Of a stretch of DNA of 64,000 bases, positions 53,351 to 63,088 are shown piece by piece. Position 1 is the first letter of the stretch. Each line of letters opens with the position of its first letter. Under the pieces are notes generated by a model. That model was not told where the DNA came from and ran no database searches. It was given only the letters and a program-made list of their open reading frames with translations. Source of the DNA: Lactarius indigo (lineage: Eukaryota; Basidiomycota; Agaricomycetes; Russulales; Russulaceae); NCBI GenBank assembly GCA_025766275.1, contig JAFKAC010000015.1:620001-684000 (forward strand), given 5' to 3'. The translations under genes were made by a program, and so were the position numbers.

Positions 53351-55408
53351 GTGGTGATTGTCGTTAGTGCCATCGTCGTAATCGGGTCGTCTCGATAATG
53401 AGTCGGCTTGAGTATTTCTTTTGCCCGAAATATGTTTGAGTATGAAGTTATACTCAGACAGTTCTTGGAACTCTCGTGCCACTCGTCGATTGATCTTCTT
53501 GGGCTCCTTCCAGTACTGTAAATTCGCATGGTCTGTGTGGATGGTTATTAAATGGGGGGATCCCACAAGATATGTACGCCAAGTTCGCAGTGCCTTGACG
53601 ATCGCCAATAGTTCCCTATCATAGATGTCATAATTGCGTTCTGCTTCGGATAGGGATTCTGAGTAGAATGCTACAGGGTGGAGCCTGTCGTCTTCTCCCT
53701 TCTGATTCAGGACTGCGCCCAGGGCGTATCCTGAAGCGTCGACTTCAATTTCGAAGGGCTGGTCTAATTTTGGGAATAGTAGGACTGGTTCCGAACTGAT
53801 TCGTTCTTTGATGGTATCAAACGCCTTTTGTTTGGTTTCTGTCCATTCCCAGGGGGTGTCTTTCTTCGTGAGATCATGAAGAGGTCTCGCTATCGTGGAG
53901 AATCCCCGTATGAATCGTCGATAGAAGTTGCAGAATCCCAAGAAAGCCCGTACTTCCTTCAGGGACGTTGGCGCCTTCCATTCTCGAACACCTTGAACTT
54001 TTACCGGGTCCATCCGTAGCCGTCCGTGTCCGATGATCAGCCCCAGGTATTCGACCTCGTAAACTTCAAATACGCATTTTTCCGGTTTGATGTACAGGTC
54101 ATGCTTGTCACAAAGGTCGAGGACCTGGTGTAGTACTGTTCTGTGATGGGCGCGATTGTCTGCGGTTGCAATTAGAATGTCGTCCATATAGACAATTACT
54201 TCACCCGTCAGTACTAATTCTCGGAAGATGGTGTCCATCATCATTTGAAATGTGCTGGGGGAGTTTGTGAGGCCGAAGAACATTACTCGCGGTTCAAACA
54301 GTCCCTGGTTTGTCTTGAACGCCGCCTTCCACTCGTCCCCTTGTTTAATCCGGACGTTGTTGTACCCCCATCGGATATCGAGTTTCGAATAGAGTCTCGC
54401 TCCTCGAATTTTGTCGATAAGCTTGGGGATTAAGGGGAGTGGATAGTGGTTTTTTACAGTCAGTTCGTTGAGGCGGCGATAGTCCTGTACTGGGCGTAAT
54501 TTCCCGTCCTTCTTTTTGATGAAGAAGAAGGGGGAGGCGTAAGGGGATTTAGACGGCTGGATGTACTTCTTTTCCAAGTGTTCGGTTACGAATTCCGTCA
54601 ATTTTTCGTTTTCTGGGATCGTGAGTGGGTATATTTTGCAGTCCATTGTTTCGGGGGCGTTTGGAATCAGGTCTATGGCATGATCCCACGGTCGTGAGGG
54701 TGGAAAGCGTTGGGAAGCTTCTTCGCTGAAGACTTTCTGATGCCTTCGGTATTCTTCTGGGACCATTTCTTCGAAGGTTTTCTGGGGTTTCTTGGCTGCT
54801 TCTTGCTGCGCCAGTTCAGACACTGTTGTTGTCTTCCGCAACCGAATATGGGGTTCGTTTTCTTCTTGTAGTTGTTCCCAAGCTGATTCGTCCAGTTGAT
54901 ACGTCTCCAATGCCTTGATGGTTGCTTCAAGGGGCATGGCTTCGTCGGACAAATGTAAGCTGGTGATGACTACAGGTTGGAATTCTTCGTCTAGAGTGGC
55001 GTCGCGCCAGTGGAATTTGGGCTCGAATGCCGTGAACCAGGGGTACCCCAGTATGACTTCGTCGTTGCCCAAGTCGGTGATGAGGAATCGGAGGTTCTGA
55101 GTCTTTCCCCCGGTTTTGACGGTCAGGTCGGTGAACGACGTAATTTCTCCCCCCTGATTGTGGGTTCCGTCTACGTTCCAGATCTTGATGGAACGTTTGG
55201 TGGGTAACCAGGCTATCTTGAGTCGTTTCAAGAGGTTGGCGCTGATAAAGTTGTCTGTTGCTCCTGAGTCTACCAAAACGTTTCGTTCGGCCGTTGCGTG
55301 TGCAGATTTGAAAAGTACTGGAATTCGCATAGATCGGAATCTGCTATTGTACACGCTAAGTTTAAGTGCTCTAGCCCAGGCCGCCGGGTTCAAGCGTTCA
55401 GAAAATCC
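53351..55408 (-). pseudogene. pol: pol of element D, part 1 (PR, RT, RNase H)
   Basis: Open from the frameshift at 55408: LNPAAWARALK, protease VDSGATDNF, RT (KKKDGKLRPVQDYRR, YMDD near 54180), RNase H (FEIEVDASGYALG; HTDHANLQYW), ending at SRRPDYDDGTNDNHHVTV where the solo LTR inserted. No internal stop. It was one ORF with part 2 before that insertion. The region around DIRWGYNN is typical of fungal chromoviruses. Confidence 0.9.
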
Positions 55409-57033
55409 TTCTTCTGCCCGAAGAGTTTGTCTACCATGAGTTCTCGTACTTCGGGTGTTTGGGCGAAGAGGGCTGCTACCTGGGCATTGGCTTGTTCCTC
55501 ATTAGAGAGAGGACGTGATGCGGTCATTGAAATGGTAGCGGTAGCAGGGTCGCTCGTGCTTGCAACTTTGGCCGTAGTTGTTGTCTTTTGGGGGCAGAAT
55601 CTAGAGATATGCCCTTGTCCTCGGCATCTGAAACATCTTCCTTCCTTTTGGAGTTGTTTCTTCTCGTCTTCTGTCATTGCTGCTCTGGCGCGAGTTCTGC
55701 CAACATCCATCGCGTTTGGGTCTTTTGCTTTATTGAGGGCATTCAGCCATTGGTCGCGGGAGGCCCCCCCTTTCTTGTCCGTTCTTCCTTTGGTGAGTCT
55801 GTCCTTCAGGAGGAGGTACTCCGCTTGTTGGAGCGTGACTGCCGTTTTCCAATCGTCCCAATCGACGGGATGGTGGAACTTGATTGCGTTTATGACCAGC
55901 GCATTTGGGAGGCCCTTTTGAAAGATTTCTAGGGTTGTGGCCTCATCTTTGTTGTACCCCGCTTTGTTAGCCAGGTTAGAGAACTTGGCTATATAGGTAT
56001 CGATGTCTTCTTTGTCCATCCGTAAGTTTTGGATGGCGTGGCGGGCCTTCTGCTGTTGTGTGGTATCGGTGTACGCCTGAACGAAGCGCGTTTCGATTGT
56101 GTTCCAGAGGTTTTCGGCATTCATGGCTACACCTCCTACTAATTGGTCGGCTAGCCATTGTATTTGTTCTTCTACCCAATCGTCGACGAGCGGTCCTCAG
56201 ATATAGGACAGGAGCGTCATAGCTCGCGAATACGGGAGGGTTAATTGCTGAACATTTGGGTTCATTCCTCGATAAAGGGCAAATGCGTTGAGGAAGGCTC
56301 GGCTGGCTTCCCGATTGCCTGTGAATTCTGGTGGGGGGTTTCCTCCGAGTCTTCCGTTTGGTTGGGGAGGTCCTCCGGCCGCGGGGCCAGCAACTGCTCC
56401 GCCGCCTCCACCTCCAGGCGCGCCGCCTCCACCTCCACCTCCAGGCGCACCGCCTCCACCTCCAGGCGCACCGCCTCCATGATGGCCTCCTGTGCTTCCC
56501 GCAGCGCCTCCTCCGCTTGTCGGCATACTTCCTCCCACAGGATGTCCTCCACTACTTGCAGGATTCGCTGTCGAGGAGCCTGCGGTTGGTTGCGAGGAGG
56601 TGAGGGTGGTGGAGAGTTGGGTGGTGGACATATTGGCATACGATGCGAAGTCAATGGGTCGTTGGACGGTTGGTGTGAGAGTAGGATTATCTAGATCGGG
56701 TTCGGAAGATGGTTCTTCGACGTCCGAGTCTGCGTCGATAGCAGTAATTTGTCCTTTTCCTGGTCCTAGTCCAAGGTGTGTGGGGACGGGTTTATATGAA
56801 TACCAGGAGTGTTTTGTATCCGAGTAGGCAACGTAGGCCCAGATATGCTGATCTTCGATGTATTCGATGGGTTCGTACGTGAGTTTGTCGGGGTCGTAGA
56901 CGTAATATCCTTCGTCGTGTGGGGTGTTCCTCCAAAGAGCGGTTCCCTTGATGGATGGTCTTATGTCGTCGTAGGGGTGCCGCTCCAGGTACTCCTTGAC
57001 AAACTTCGTTCGGCTTCGGCTGGTGAGAGCCAC
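55390..57033 (-). pseudogene. gag: gag of element D, one TGA
   Basis: 548 codons from GTG 57033-57031 (ACTGTGG), giving VALTSRSRTKFVKEYLERHP. E has ATG at this codon. The N-terminal domain (WAYVAYSDTKHSWYSYKPVP), Gly/Pro repeat, capsid (ALYRGMNPNVQQL) and CCHC (CFRCRGQGHISRFC) follow the E order. A TGA at 56199-56197 replaces Arg in YIRGPLVDDW. It ends TGA 55392-55390. Confidence 0.88.
55402..55408 (-). promoter_or_regulatory. Putative -1 ribosomal frameshift site of D
   Basis: GGATTTT on the minus strand (G GAT TTT), 9 bases before the gag stop; same as E. Confidence 0.62.
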
Positions 57034-57042
57034 AGTGATGGG

Positions 57043-57053
57043 AGACTAGACTT
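57043..57053 (-). other. Primer-binding site of D (self-priming type)
   Basis: Minus strand AAGTCTAGTCT, two bases after the LTR; complement at 57286-57276 in the LTR, about 30 nt after TATTTAAG (near 57313-57320). Confidence 0.7.
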
Positions 57054-57055
57054 AA

Positions 57056-57593
57056 TGTAACGCCACTACGGGGGCGTTTAGTACGACCTGTACTAAGTCA
57101 GTCAGCGATGCGGTAGTCGAAGCTCAAAGGCTTGACTTCAGTAAAGATGATGCACAAGAGTCACAAGGACACGCGTCACTTGGACTATAGAGGGTAGCTA
57201 AGACGCGAAGGTCTAGCAAAGACAGGGATCGATGGTTCAAGAGACTTCGCGTAGACGAGTGTAGTATTACACAAGAAGTCTAGTCTACCGTACAAGCTAG
57301 GTAGTGCTAGGCTTAAATACACTGGATCAACAGCGTGGGCGCAAGGTCAATCCCTGTCGGGGAACAAGGGTAAAACAGAATGGGAACAAAGGGAGAATCA
57401 CGCGGGTCCGTGTGTGGGTGGAAAGTAAGCGGAAACTAGCACATGTCGAGCTTTATCGAAAGATAACAACGATAAGCAAAGCGCGTGACAGGAACCGGGT
57501 AATCGTATAGTCTGCGTAGTCATACAAGGCTCGTAATGTGGGTGATAAGGAGTAAGTGGAGGTGAGAACGAACGAGTCCGGAAGATCGTAACA
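57056..57593 (-). repeat. 5' LTR of element D
   Basis: 538 bp, no indel relative to 49224-49761. Confidence 0.92.
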
Positions 57594-57598
57594 GAGGG

Positions 57599-58306
57599 GA
57601 TACCACTCCTGTCTGTGATTCTGTAAGGCCAGAACGCTAGCGCGTCCTGCCTCCTGATAGTATGCCAGTGATACAAGGGCTAGGCCCAGGTTGAAGGAAT
57701 CCCTTTGCCATACCATGAGCTAGCTGCCAGCCAGGATGTGTCTAGGACACAGCTCAAATGGTTTGCGTCAGGGGGAAGGTGAAGGGAATGCTTTCAGAGC
57801 CCAAGGCTGTCTACCTCAGCCTCCTCGGCCTATTGGTTGCCTCATCGCCACAAGTGGCTTTACTGAGTCCTTTCCCATTGCCGCTACAAGGCAGGTATCT
57901 GGTTGCAGAAAACCATAAGGTGAACACCCCCCAGAGCCTGAACCAGGTTTTACACTCCCATGGTGAGGAGATCCTGCACCCAGTGTGGAGCACCAGAGAC
58001 AGCTGGCGCTAAGCTCCACAATACACAGCCCAGTGGGCCATGCACGCCTGGATATTTTGAAGTTAAGGGGCTACCAGACCCAGTCTCCTTGCGCATAGCG
58101 CAGGGGCTAGGAAAACAGTAGGGGTGAAAGTAGGACTACTGGGCAGTACATACACAGGAGGTTCCTCAGCAGAGACAAGTGGCGCCCCACTGCTCTCTGC
58201 CTTGGGCAAGGCTAGTAAGGCCCCAGACAGACCTTAGCCTGGTGTGTCCTCCTAGGAAGACAGTGACCAGCCAAGTGGAGTGGCTAGGGCACCAGGGCCC
58301 ATAACC
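57599..58306 (-). other. Copia 5' leader, LTR-proximal part
   Basis: About 700 bp between the PBS and the D insertion. Small frames here have no recognisable product, and I regard this as untranslated leader, unusually long together with 49152-49223. Confidence 0.65.
58293..58306 (-). other. Copia PBS, initiator tRNA-Met anticodon-region type
   Basis: Minus strand GGTTATGGGCCCTG, adjacent to the LTR. It pairs with the anticodon stem-loop of eukaryotic initiator tRNA (CAGGGCUCAUAACC) with one G:U pair. Priming by a tRNA half cut in the anticodon loop is known for Drosophila copia and yeast Ty5. Confidence 0.7.
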
Positions 58307-58918
58307 TGATGAACAGCATACATAAAGACCATACTCACAGTGGACAAGAGGACTGTGGTGAGATATGGAAGGTAGCTGGAAGCAGAGGTGTAACAGGGAA
58401 TCTTGCAAGTAAAGCAGGGAGTCTGGCACACAGCAGTGAGAGAACTGATAATAGTATTACAGTGGAGGGAACATACCTGGCACACAGCAGTGAGAGAACT
58501 GATGTGGACCAGGAGCGTACAAGCACTACTACTTATACTGTACAGAGGTGTGACACTAGTACAAGAGTGGTAACGTAGAGTCACAGAATACAAGGAGCGT
58601 TGTTCTACATACAGGACAAAAGGAGTGTATGAAAACAAGGCGACTAGAACAAAGAGAGTCCAGACAAAGATGATATCATAATGACATCACAATAAAGATA
58701 AGAACTAAAGGAGAACAAAGGACTGAGTACAATGAAGTGTCCAGAGTGTTCTACATGATGTCATAGTATATGATGTCATACATGACACAATGATCAGCGC
58801 TAGATTGTACAGATCAAATGTAAGTAATCTACAAGTCCAATTAATCTAATCTAAAGCAGTCCATGCTGCAAGTCTGGTCCATACGAGCCGCTAAGTGCGC
58901 AAGGGTCACTTATCAACA
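58307..58918 (-). repeat. 5' LTR of the Copia element
   Basis: 612 bp; differs from 44198-44809 only near the 3' end of the plus-strand text (GACGC/GACAC, CCGG/CTGG, CCGT/CCAT, TATG/TACG). Confidence 0.93.
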
Positions 58919-58923
58919 CACCT

Positions 58924-59151
58924 TTGAATACTACACATATAATAGCCACCTCTAAGCCTTTCTATTCTGTGTTTGAGTAACTCATCAATCCCCAACTATT
59001 CCTGACTATCTCTGACCCAGCTGACATCAGTTGGAGTATCAATTACAGTGGAATCTCTGCCGTTGGCTGGCACCAGCTGAGTATGAACTATTAAAGAATC
59101 TCACCGTCAGTTGGGGGTATCAATTACATAAGCCACTGCTGATCATTATGT
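58924..59151. other. Flanking repeat sequence right of Copia
   Basis: Continues the tandem repeat seen left of Copia, with CAGTTGG and TATCAATTAC twice (near 59031 and 59110). No gene seen. Confidence 0.45.
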
Positions 59152-59462
59152 GGGTCACCACCACACAACAAGCGGAGGGATGCATATGTCACAAGATGTC
59201 TCCCAACAAAACCACAGCCTTCACCATACCTTCCCCGCCAACCATCACTGCCAACACTCAAGGGAGGTGGTGTGGGCAGTGTTTCCACTCCAATGCCAAC
59301 CACAATGAAATTTATTGCCCACAATACAAGATGTGTCACAAGTGTGGGGCACAAGGCCCTTGCCTCTTTCTTTGCACCCATTACTGCTCCAGGGACGTCT
59401 CGGAATGGCCAGAGAATGACCTGGATGCAGACATCTATGACCTGATCAACCCCAAAGCCTGA
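59152..59462 (+). pseudogene. ORF3 fragment of element H
   Basis: Codes for the last part of the ORF3 module: TITANTQGRWCGQCFHSNAN, CPQYKMCHKCGAQGPC, DLDADIYDLINPKA, ending TGA 59460-59462. Its similarity to D and E ORF3 shows the module belongs to several related families. The frame is open but lacks a start of its own. Confidence 0.8.
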
Positions 59463-59496
59463 AGTCGAGGCGTCTTCAGACCAAAACGGGGGGTAA

Positions 59497-59905
59497 TGTT
59501 ACAATTTCTTTACTTTCAGACTCATTCTTTCCTTACATTGATAATCTGTTCCCAATACTATACGAGCCTTGTATGATTACACAGACAATACATTTACCCG
59601 GTTCCTATTGCATGCCTTGCTTATCGATGATCTCTTTTGATAAAGCTTGACATGTGCTAGTTTCCGTCTTGTTCCCACTCACACATGAGCCCATGTGATT
59701 TGCCTTTGTTCTATTTATGACTCTACCTTGTTCCTTTCACATATTTCCCTTTGTCTCTCGATCTAGCAATGGCGCCATCTGTTTGTAGGAGCCATACAGA
59801 GTCTCCTCTATTTAAACCTAGCTCTATCTAGCTTGTATGGTAGACTAGACTTCTTGTGTAATACTACACTTGTCTATACAAAGGTTGCCTTGGTGCATTC
59901 CCCAG
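59497..59905 (+). repeat. 3' LTR of H, first part
   Basis: TGTTACAATTTCTT... with TATTTAAA near 59808 and AGACTAGACTT. Continues at 60449-60630, ending GGTGTTACA. Confidence 0.8.
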
Positions 59906-60443
59906 TGTTACGTTTCGAATCATATGGACTGTACGAATTGTGAACCCTTACTGTACCGGTTGCAACTACGGCGGTAAGGTAGATTAGTTGCGGACTTAAC
60001 CACGGTGATACGGTAGTGCAATAGGTGATACGGTACTGATTGCTGACTGATGACGGACGCCACTAATACTGGTAGTAGTGGTATTTGGTCTGAGTTACTT
60101 ACGCGATACGTTGGACGCTACTTACTGTGACTCATAGCAGCGCTTCTAAGCCTGCTGGTTTGTGTATTTAAACTGTCTTGAGAAGACCAAGATACGCCAT
60201 CTTGGTCTTCTTGAATCGTCACTTGTTCCTTTCTTTCCTCTCTATCTCTCTGTTTCTCTTCAGCACTCAGAGCCACTCCGACTTCGTTCGTGAGCAACAT
60301 AAGAAGGATCTGCCGGTGTACCTCTGTGTATTCACCAGGACAGACGCTTGGACCTCCGTGTCTTCAAGTCGACGCATCGATATATTGCTAAGTTGTTACT
60401 GCCCTCAGAGCTCAAGTCGGGCTAACGTCGTGGCGGCGTTACA
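59906..60443 (+). repeat. Solo A-type LTR inside the H LTR
   Basis: 538 bp, TGTTACGTTTCGAATC...GGCGGCGTTACA, perfect TSD CCCAG (59901-59905, 60444-60448). It is an A-type LTR in plus orientation, with the AAGACCAAGAT/ATCTTGGTCTT arms near 60182-60210. Confidence 0.88.
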
Positions 60444-60448
60444 CCCAG

Positions 60449-60630
60449 TCTCACGAACCCCAGTCTTACACTAGGTCTTCATACCTTAGCATCCCCTCTA
60501 TAGTCCAAGTGACTTATGTCCTTGTGACTCTTGTGCATCATTCTACTGAAGTTGGGCCATTGAGCTCATACTACTGCATATTGACTGACTTGGTACAAGT
60601 TGTACCTGACACCCCTGTAGTGGTGTTACA
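60449..60630 (+). repeat. 3' LTR of H, second part
   Basis: Completes the LTR after the second CCCAG copy; ends CTGTAGTGGTGTTACA. Confidence 0.8.
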
Positions 60631-60996
60631 ATATCATACTTGTCTAGACTTTCTTTTGTTCTATACGCTTTGTTCTCCTTATGCACACTCCTTTGTCCTG
60701 TTGTAGAACAATGCATCCTTTGTACTCTGTGACTTGTAGTTACTTCCCTTGTACTAGTGTCACACCTCTGTACAGTATAAGTAGACTGCTTGTATACCCT
60801 GGTCCACATCAGTTCTCACTGCTCTGTGTGCCAGGTATGTCTTCTCTCTTGTAATACCACTATCAGTTCTCACTGCTCTGTGTGCCAGACATCCTCTGCT
60901 TCACTGCAAGACTTCCCCCTCTGCTGCTTACCAGTTGCACTCTATATCTCACCACAGACTCTTTTGCCCTCTGTGAGTATAGGTTCTATCTGTACT
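60631..60996 (+). repeat. Old, truncated Copia LTR
   Basis: Reverse complement of the Copia LTR, diverged, from ATATCATACTTGTCTAGAC to TGTTCATCA. H begins exactly where it is cut, so H probably inserted in it. Confidence 0.75.
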
Positions 60997-61330
60997 GTTC
61001 ATCAATCCCCCCCCCCCCCCCAGGTGGAATGTGGCTTGTGCTTCTTCAAGACTGGAGAAGATGCCCTCAAGATGGAACAAGATCCCAAGATGAGAAGATC
61101 ACTGCCCTGCAACATCTGTGGCCTTGGGTTCACAGAGACTCTGTGGGGCAACAAAGTGCATAAGTTTGTCAAGATGACAACACGCCTTACAGACAGGCAC
61201 TGAGATGATATCACCAAGCACACAGCCAACTTTATGAATAGTCACACCCTTGACTCAGACAATGAGAGCAACACCAACACTGAAACAGACTCATTGAATC
61301 CACATGTGGTCATCAATTTAGATTGGTGTG
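60997..61330 (+). other. Poly-C tract and short unidentified coding-like stretch
   Basis: About 17 C followed by AG at 61003-61022, then a frame to 61203 (VECGLCFFKTGEDALKMEQD, then PCNICGLGFTETLWGNKVHK) with a C-x2-C pattern. After its TGA similar text continues (DDITKHTANF). It may be a gene remnant; I cannot name it. Confidence 0.25.
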
Positions 61331-63088
61331 TGCACTGTTTCCTCCACCTTCACAAAGGTCACTTAGACATGGCGGATTCGTTCCGCCGGAGGACTGAGCG
61401 GCGGTAGCGTTCACGCGTATCACGCTCGGCCTCGGGCATTTTCCGTTCTGGCCTGCCCTAAATTTTTGGACCCGCCCCATTGGGGCTTGTACGTTTTTGA
61501 TCTATATTCTCGCACGTTCTACAATATTCAATTACTATACGTTTGCAGATTCGGAAAGCTGCTTCAAGCAGCAAATGATGTATGTCTATGATTACTATGA
61601 CTTCAGTCTCTCGAAACTTCTTCGCGTGTACCCATTCCCATCTAAAGGACGGTTTGCAGCCACAAATGGGAAGCAAGCGCGACCTGTATTTGCTTCGGTA
61701 TCGAGCCCGATGGTCTGTGCGTCTGCCTGAATTACTATACAACTCCCCGAGCCTCTTACTCATGTCACGAAATGTTTTTTGAAAAACGATTGATATTAGC
61801 ATATTTGTACTTATAAAAGGAGGCTCAAAAGGAGCCCAAAAGTTGTAACAGAAATTCCATTCTATTGACTCGTCTATCCCGCGTACCTCCACACAAAAAA
61901 CATCATCACTCGTATTGACTCTCAACTCAAATCCCTCGCGGTCACCTGCACGTGACCGCCCCTATCCATTCGGCTTCGTCCATAACCTTTACCAAGACAT
62001 ACTTTTAAAGAAACAACTCTTTTCTTGTGCATACTACATACAAACCTTTAAGTGACTGCACTAGCATAAAATTGGACTAGTAGTACTTTTCCATGTCTTG
62101 ATCATACAATTCGTACCCCAGAATATGATGTTTTTCAACCATTGAAGCTGTTTGCGTCACTAGAATGAGCTCAGGGCACTGCCAGTGACTGCATAGGCAG
62201 GCCACCTCACCTGCAAGTGGCTAGGACTACACCATAATCTGGCACAAGGTCTGAACCTGGTGCAAGATCACATCCATGTGCCAGAACATTAGACCTGCAC
62301 CAGACCAAATTAGCAAATTCAGACACAATTTTCGTAAACTAGAGACTGACAAATCTCCTGACACTAGATGGGAAACTAGATTACTAGAGGTACTAGTGGT
62401 ACTAGGAGGTGCTAGATAGTAGTGGCTCTAGCTCTGCCAGCAGAATTACATTTTGCTGATGCTATGCAGAAGCTGGCCACATCAAGATCCCTAAGAACCA
62501 CCTTCACCTCCCGATGTGCCAATCCACTCCGAAGGATGACTGCGGACTCGGTCTCCAGGCAAGTGTTGACCTCTGGCAAATTGCTAACATAGCGATGATA
62601 TGACATTGAACTTCTGATGCGACACACAGCAAGTTACAGTTTCGAGGTCATTCTAGGTCCTACGACCTTGACGGGCACCTATATTACGAAGCCGATGTCA
62701 ACTCGGACCCAGGCAGCGATAACAACGAACACTTCATCGCGACGTGTTCAAAATTTTCGTGGCTGAGAAGCACTCGACGATCTCAATGATGTCAACTACG
62801 CTTCCCCTGAGGCCTCCCCGCCCCCCATGACAACCACTTCGTCCGCTGAGTCCTGGGCTGGCCCTGCGACTTCTATACAACTCGTTTACGCCACTGGGTG
62901 CACCGGAACACGCCCGGGGAAGATAAAATAAATTCAAATTTCAAGAGCGTTTGGCAGATTCAAAAAATCGGTAGATACAAAAATAAGACGAGTCTAAGTT
63001 TTTTCGTATGGAGCGAGTACACGTTCGAGATAGTTGAAAGAAGCCGCGTATGATTGACCCGATTTATACTCTTCTTCGCGCGCTTCCT
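61331..63088. other. Region without identifiable genes
   Basis: AT-rich sequence around 61480-62140 and CTAG-rich sequence around 62340-62420. A 155-codon frame (61458-61925, minus) has no family features and is unsupported. Part of this may be the downstream flank of the carboxylesterase gene. Confidence 0.4.

Larger units (their letters stand above)
49224..57593 (-). mobile_element. Ty3/Gypsy chromodomain element D
   Basis: 538-bp LTRs (three differences seen, two of CpG type), perfect TSD GAGGG (49219-49223, 57594-57598). Gag has one TGA; pol is broken by a solo LTR; ORF3 is open. Without the solo LTR it is about 7.8 kb. Confidence 0.93.
44198..58918 (-). mobile_element. Ty1/Copia element, complete, hosting element D
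   Basis: 612-bp LTRs (44198-44809, 58307-58918), perfect TSD CACCT (44193-44197, 58919-58923), a single Gag-Pol ORF and a tRNA-type PBS. Without D and its duplicated GAGGG it is 6346 bp. The LTRs differ at four positions, all of CpG type. Confidence 0.94.
59152..60630 (+). mobile_element. D/E-like element H, 3' fragment
   Basis: End of ORF3, polypurine tract (AAAACGGGGGGTAA, 59483-59496) and 3' LTR (59497-60630, interrupted by a solo LTR). 5'-truncated near 59152. After removal of the solo LTR the LTR is about 591 bp. Confidence 0.8.

Noticed and set aside
57736..58012. Short frames in the Copia leader
   Set aside because: Located between PBS and gag start, no recognisable product, no conservation to compare.
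61458..61925. 155-codon minus-strand frame
   Set aside because: No domain, no homologous copy, AT-rich context; nothing supports coding.
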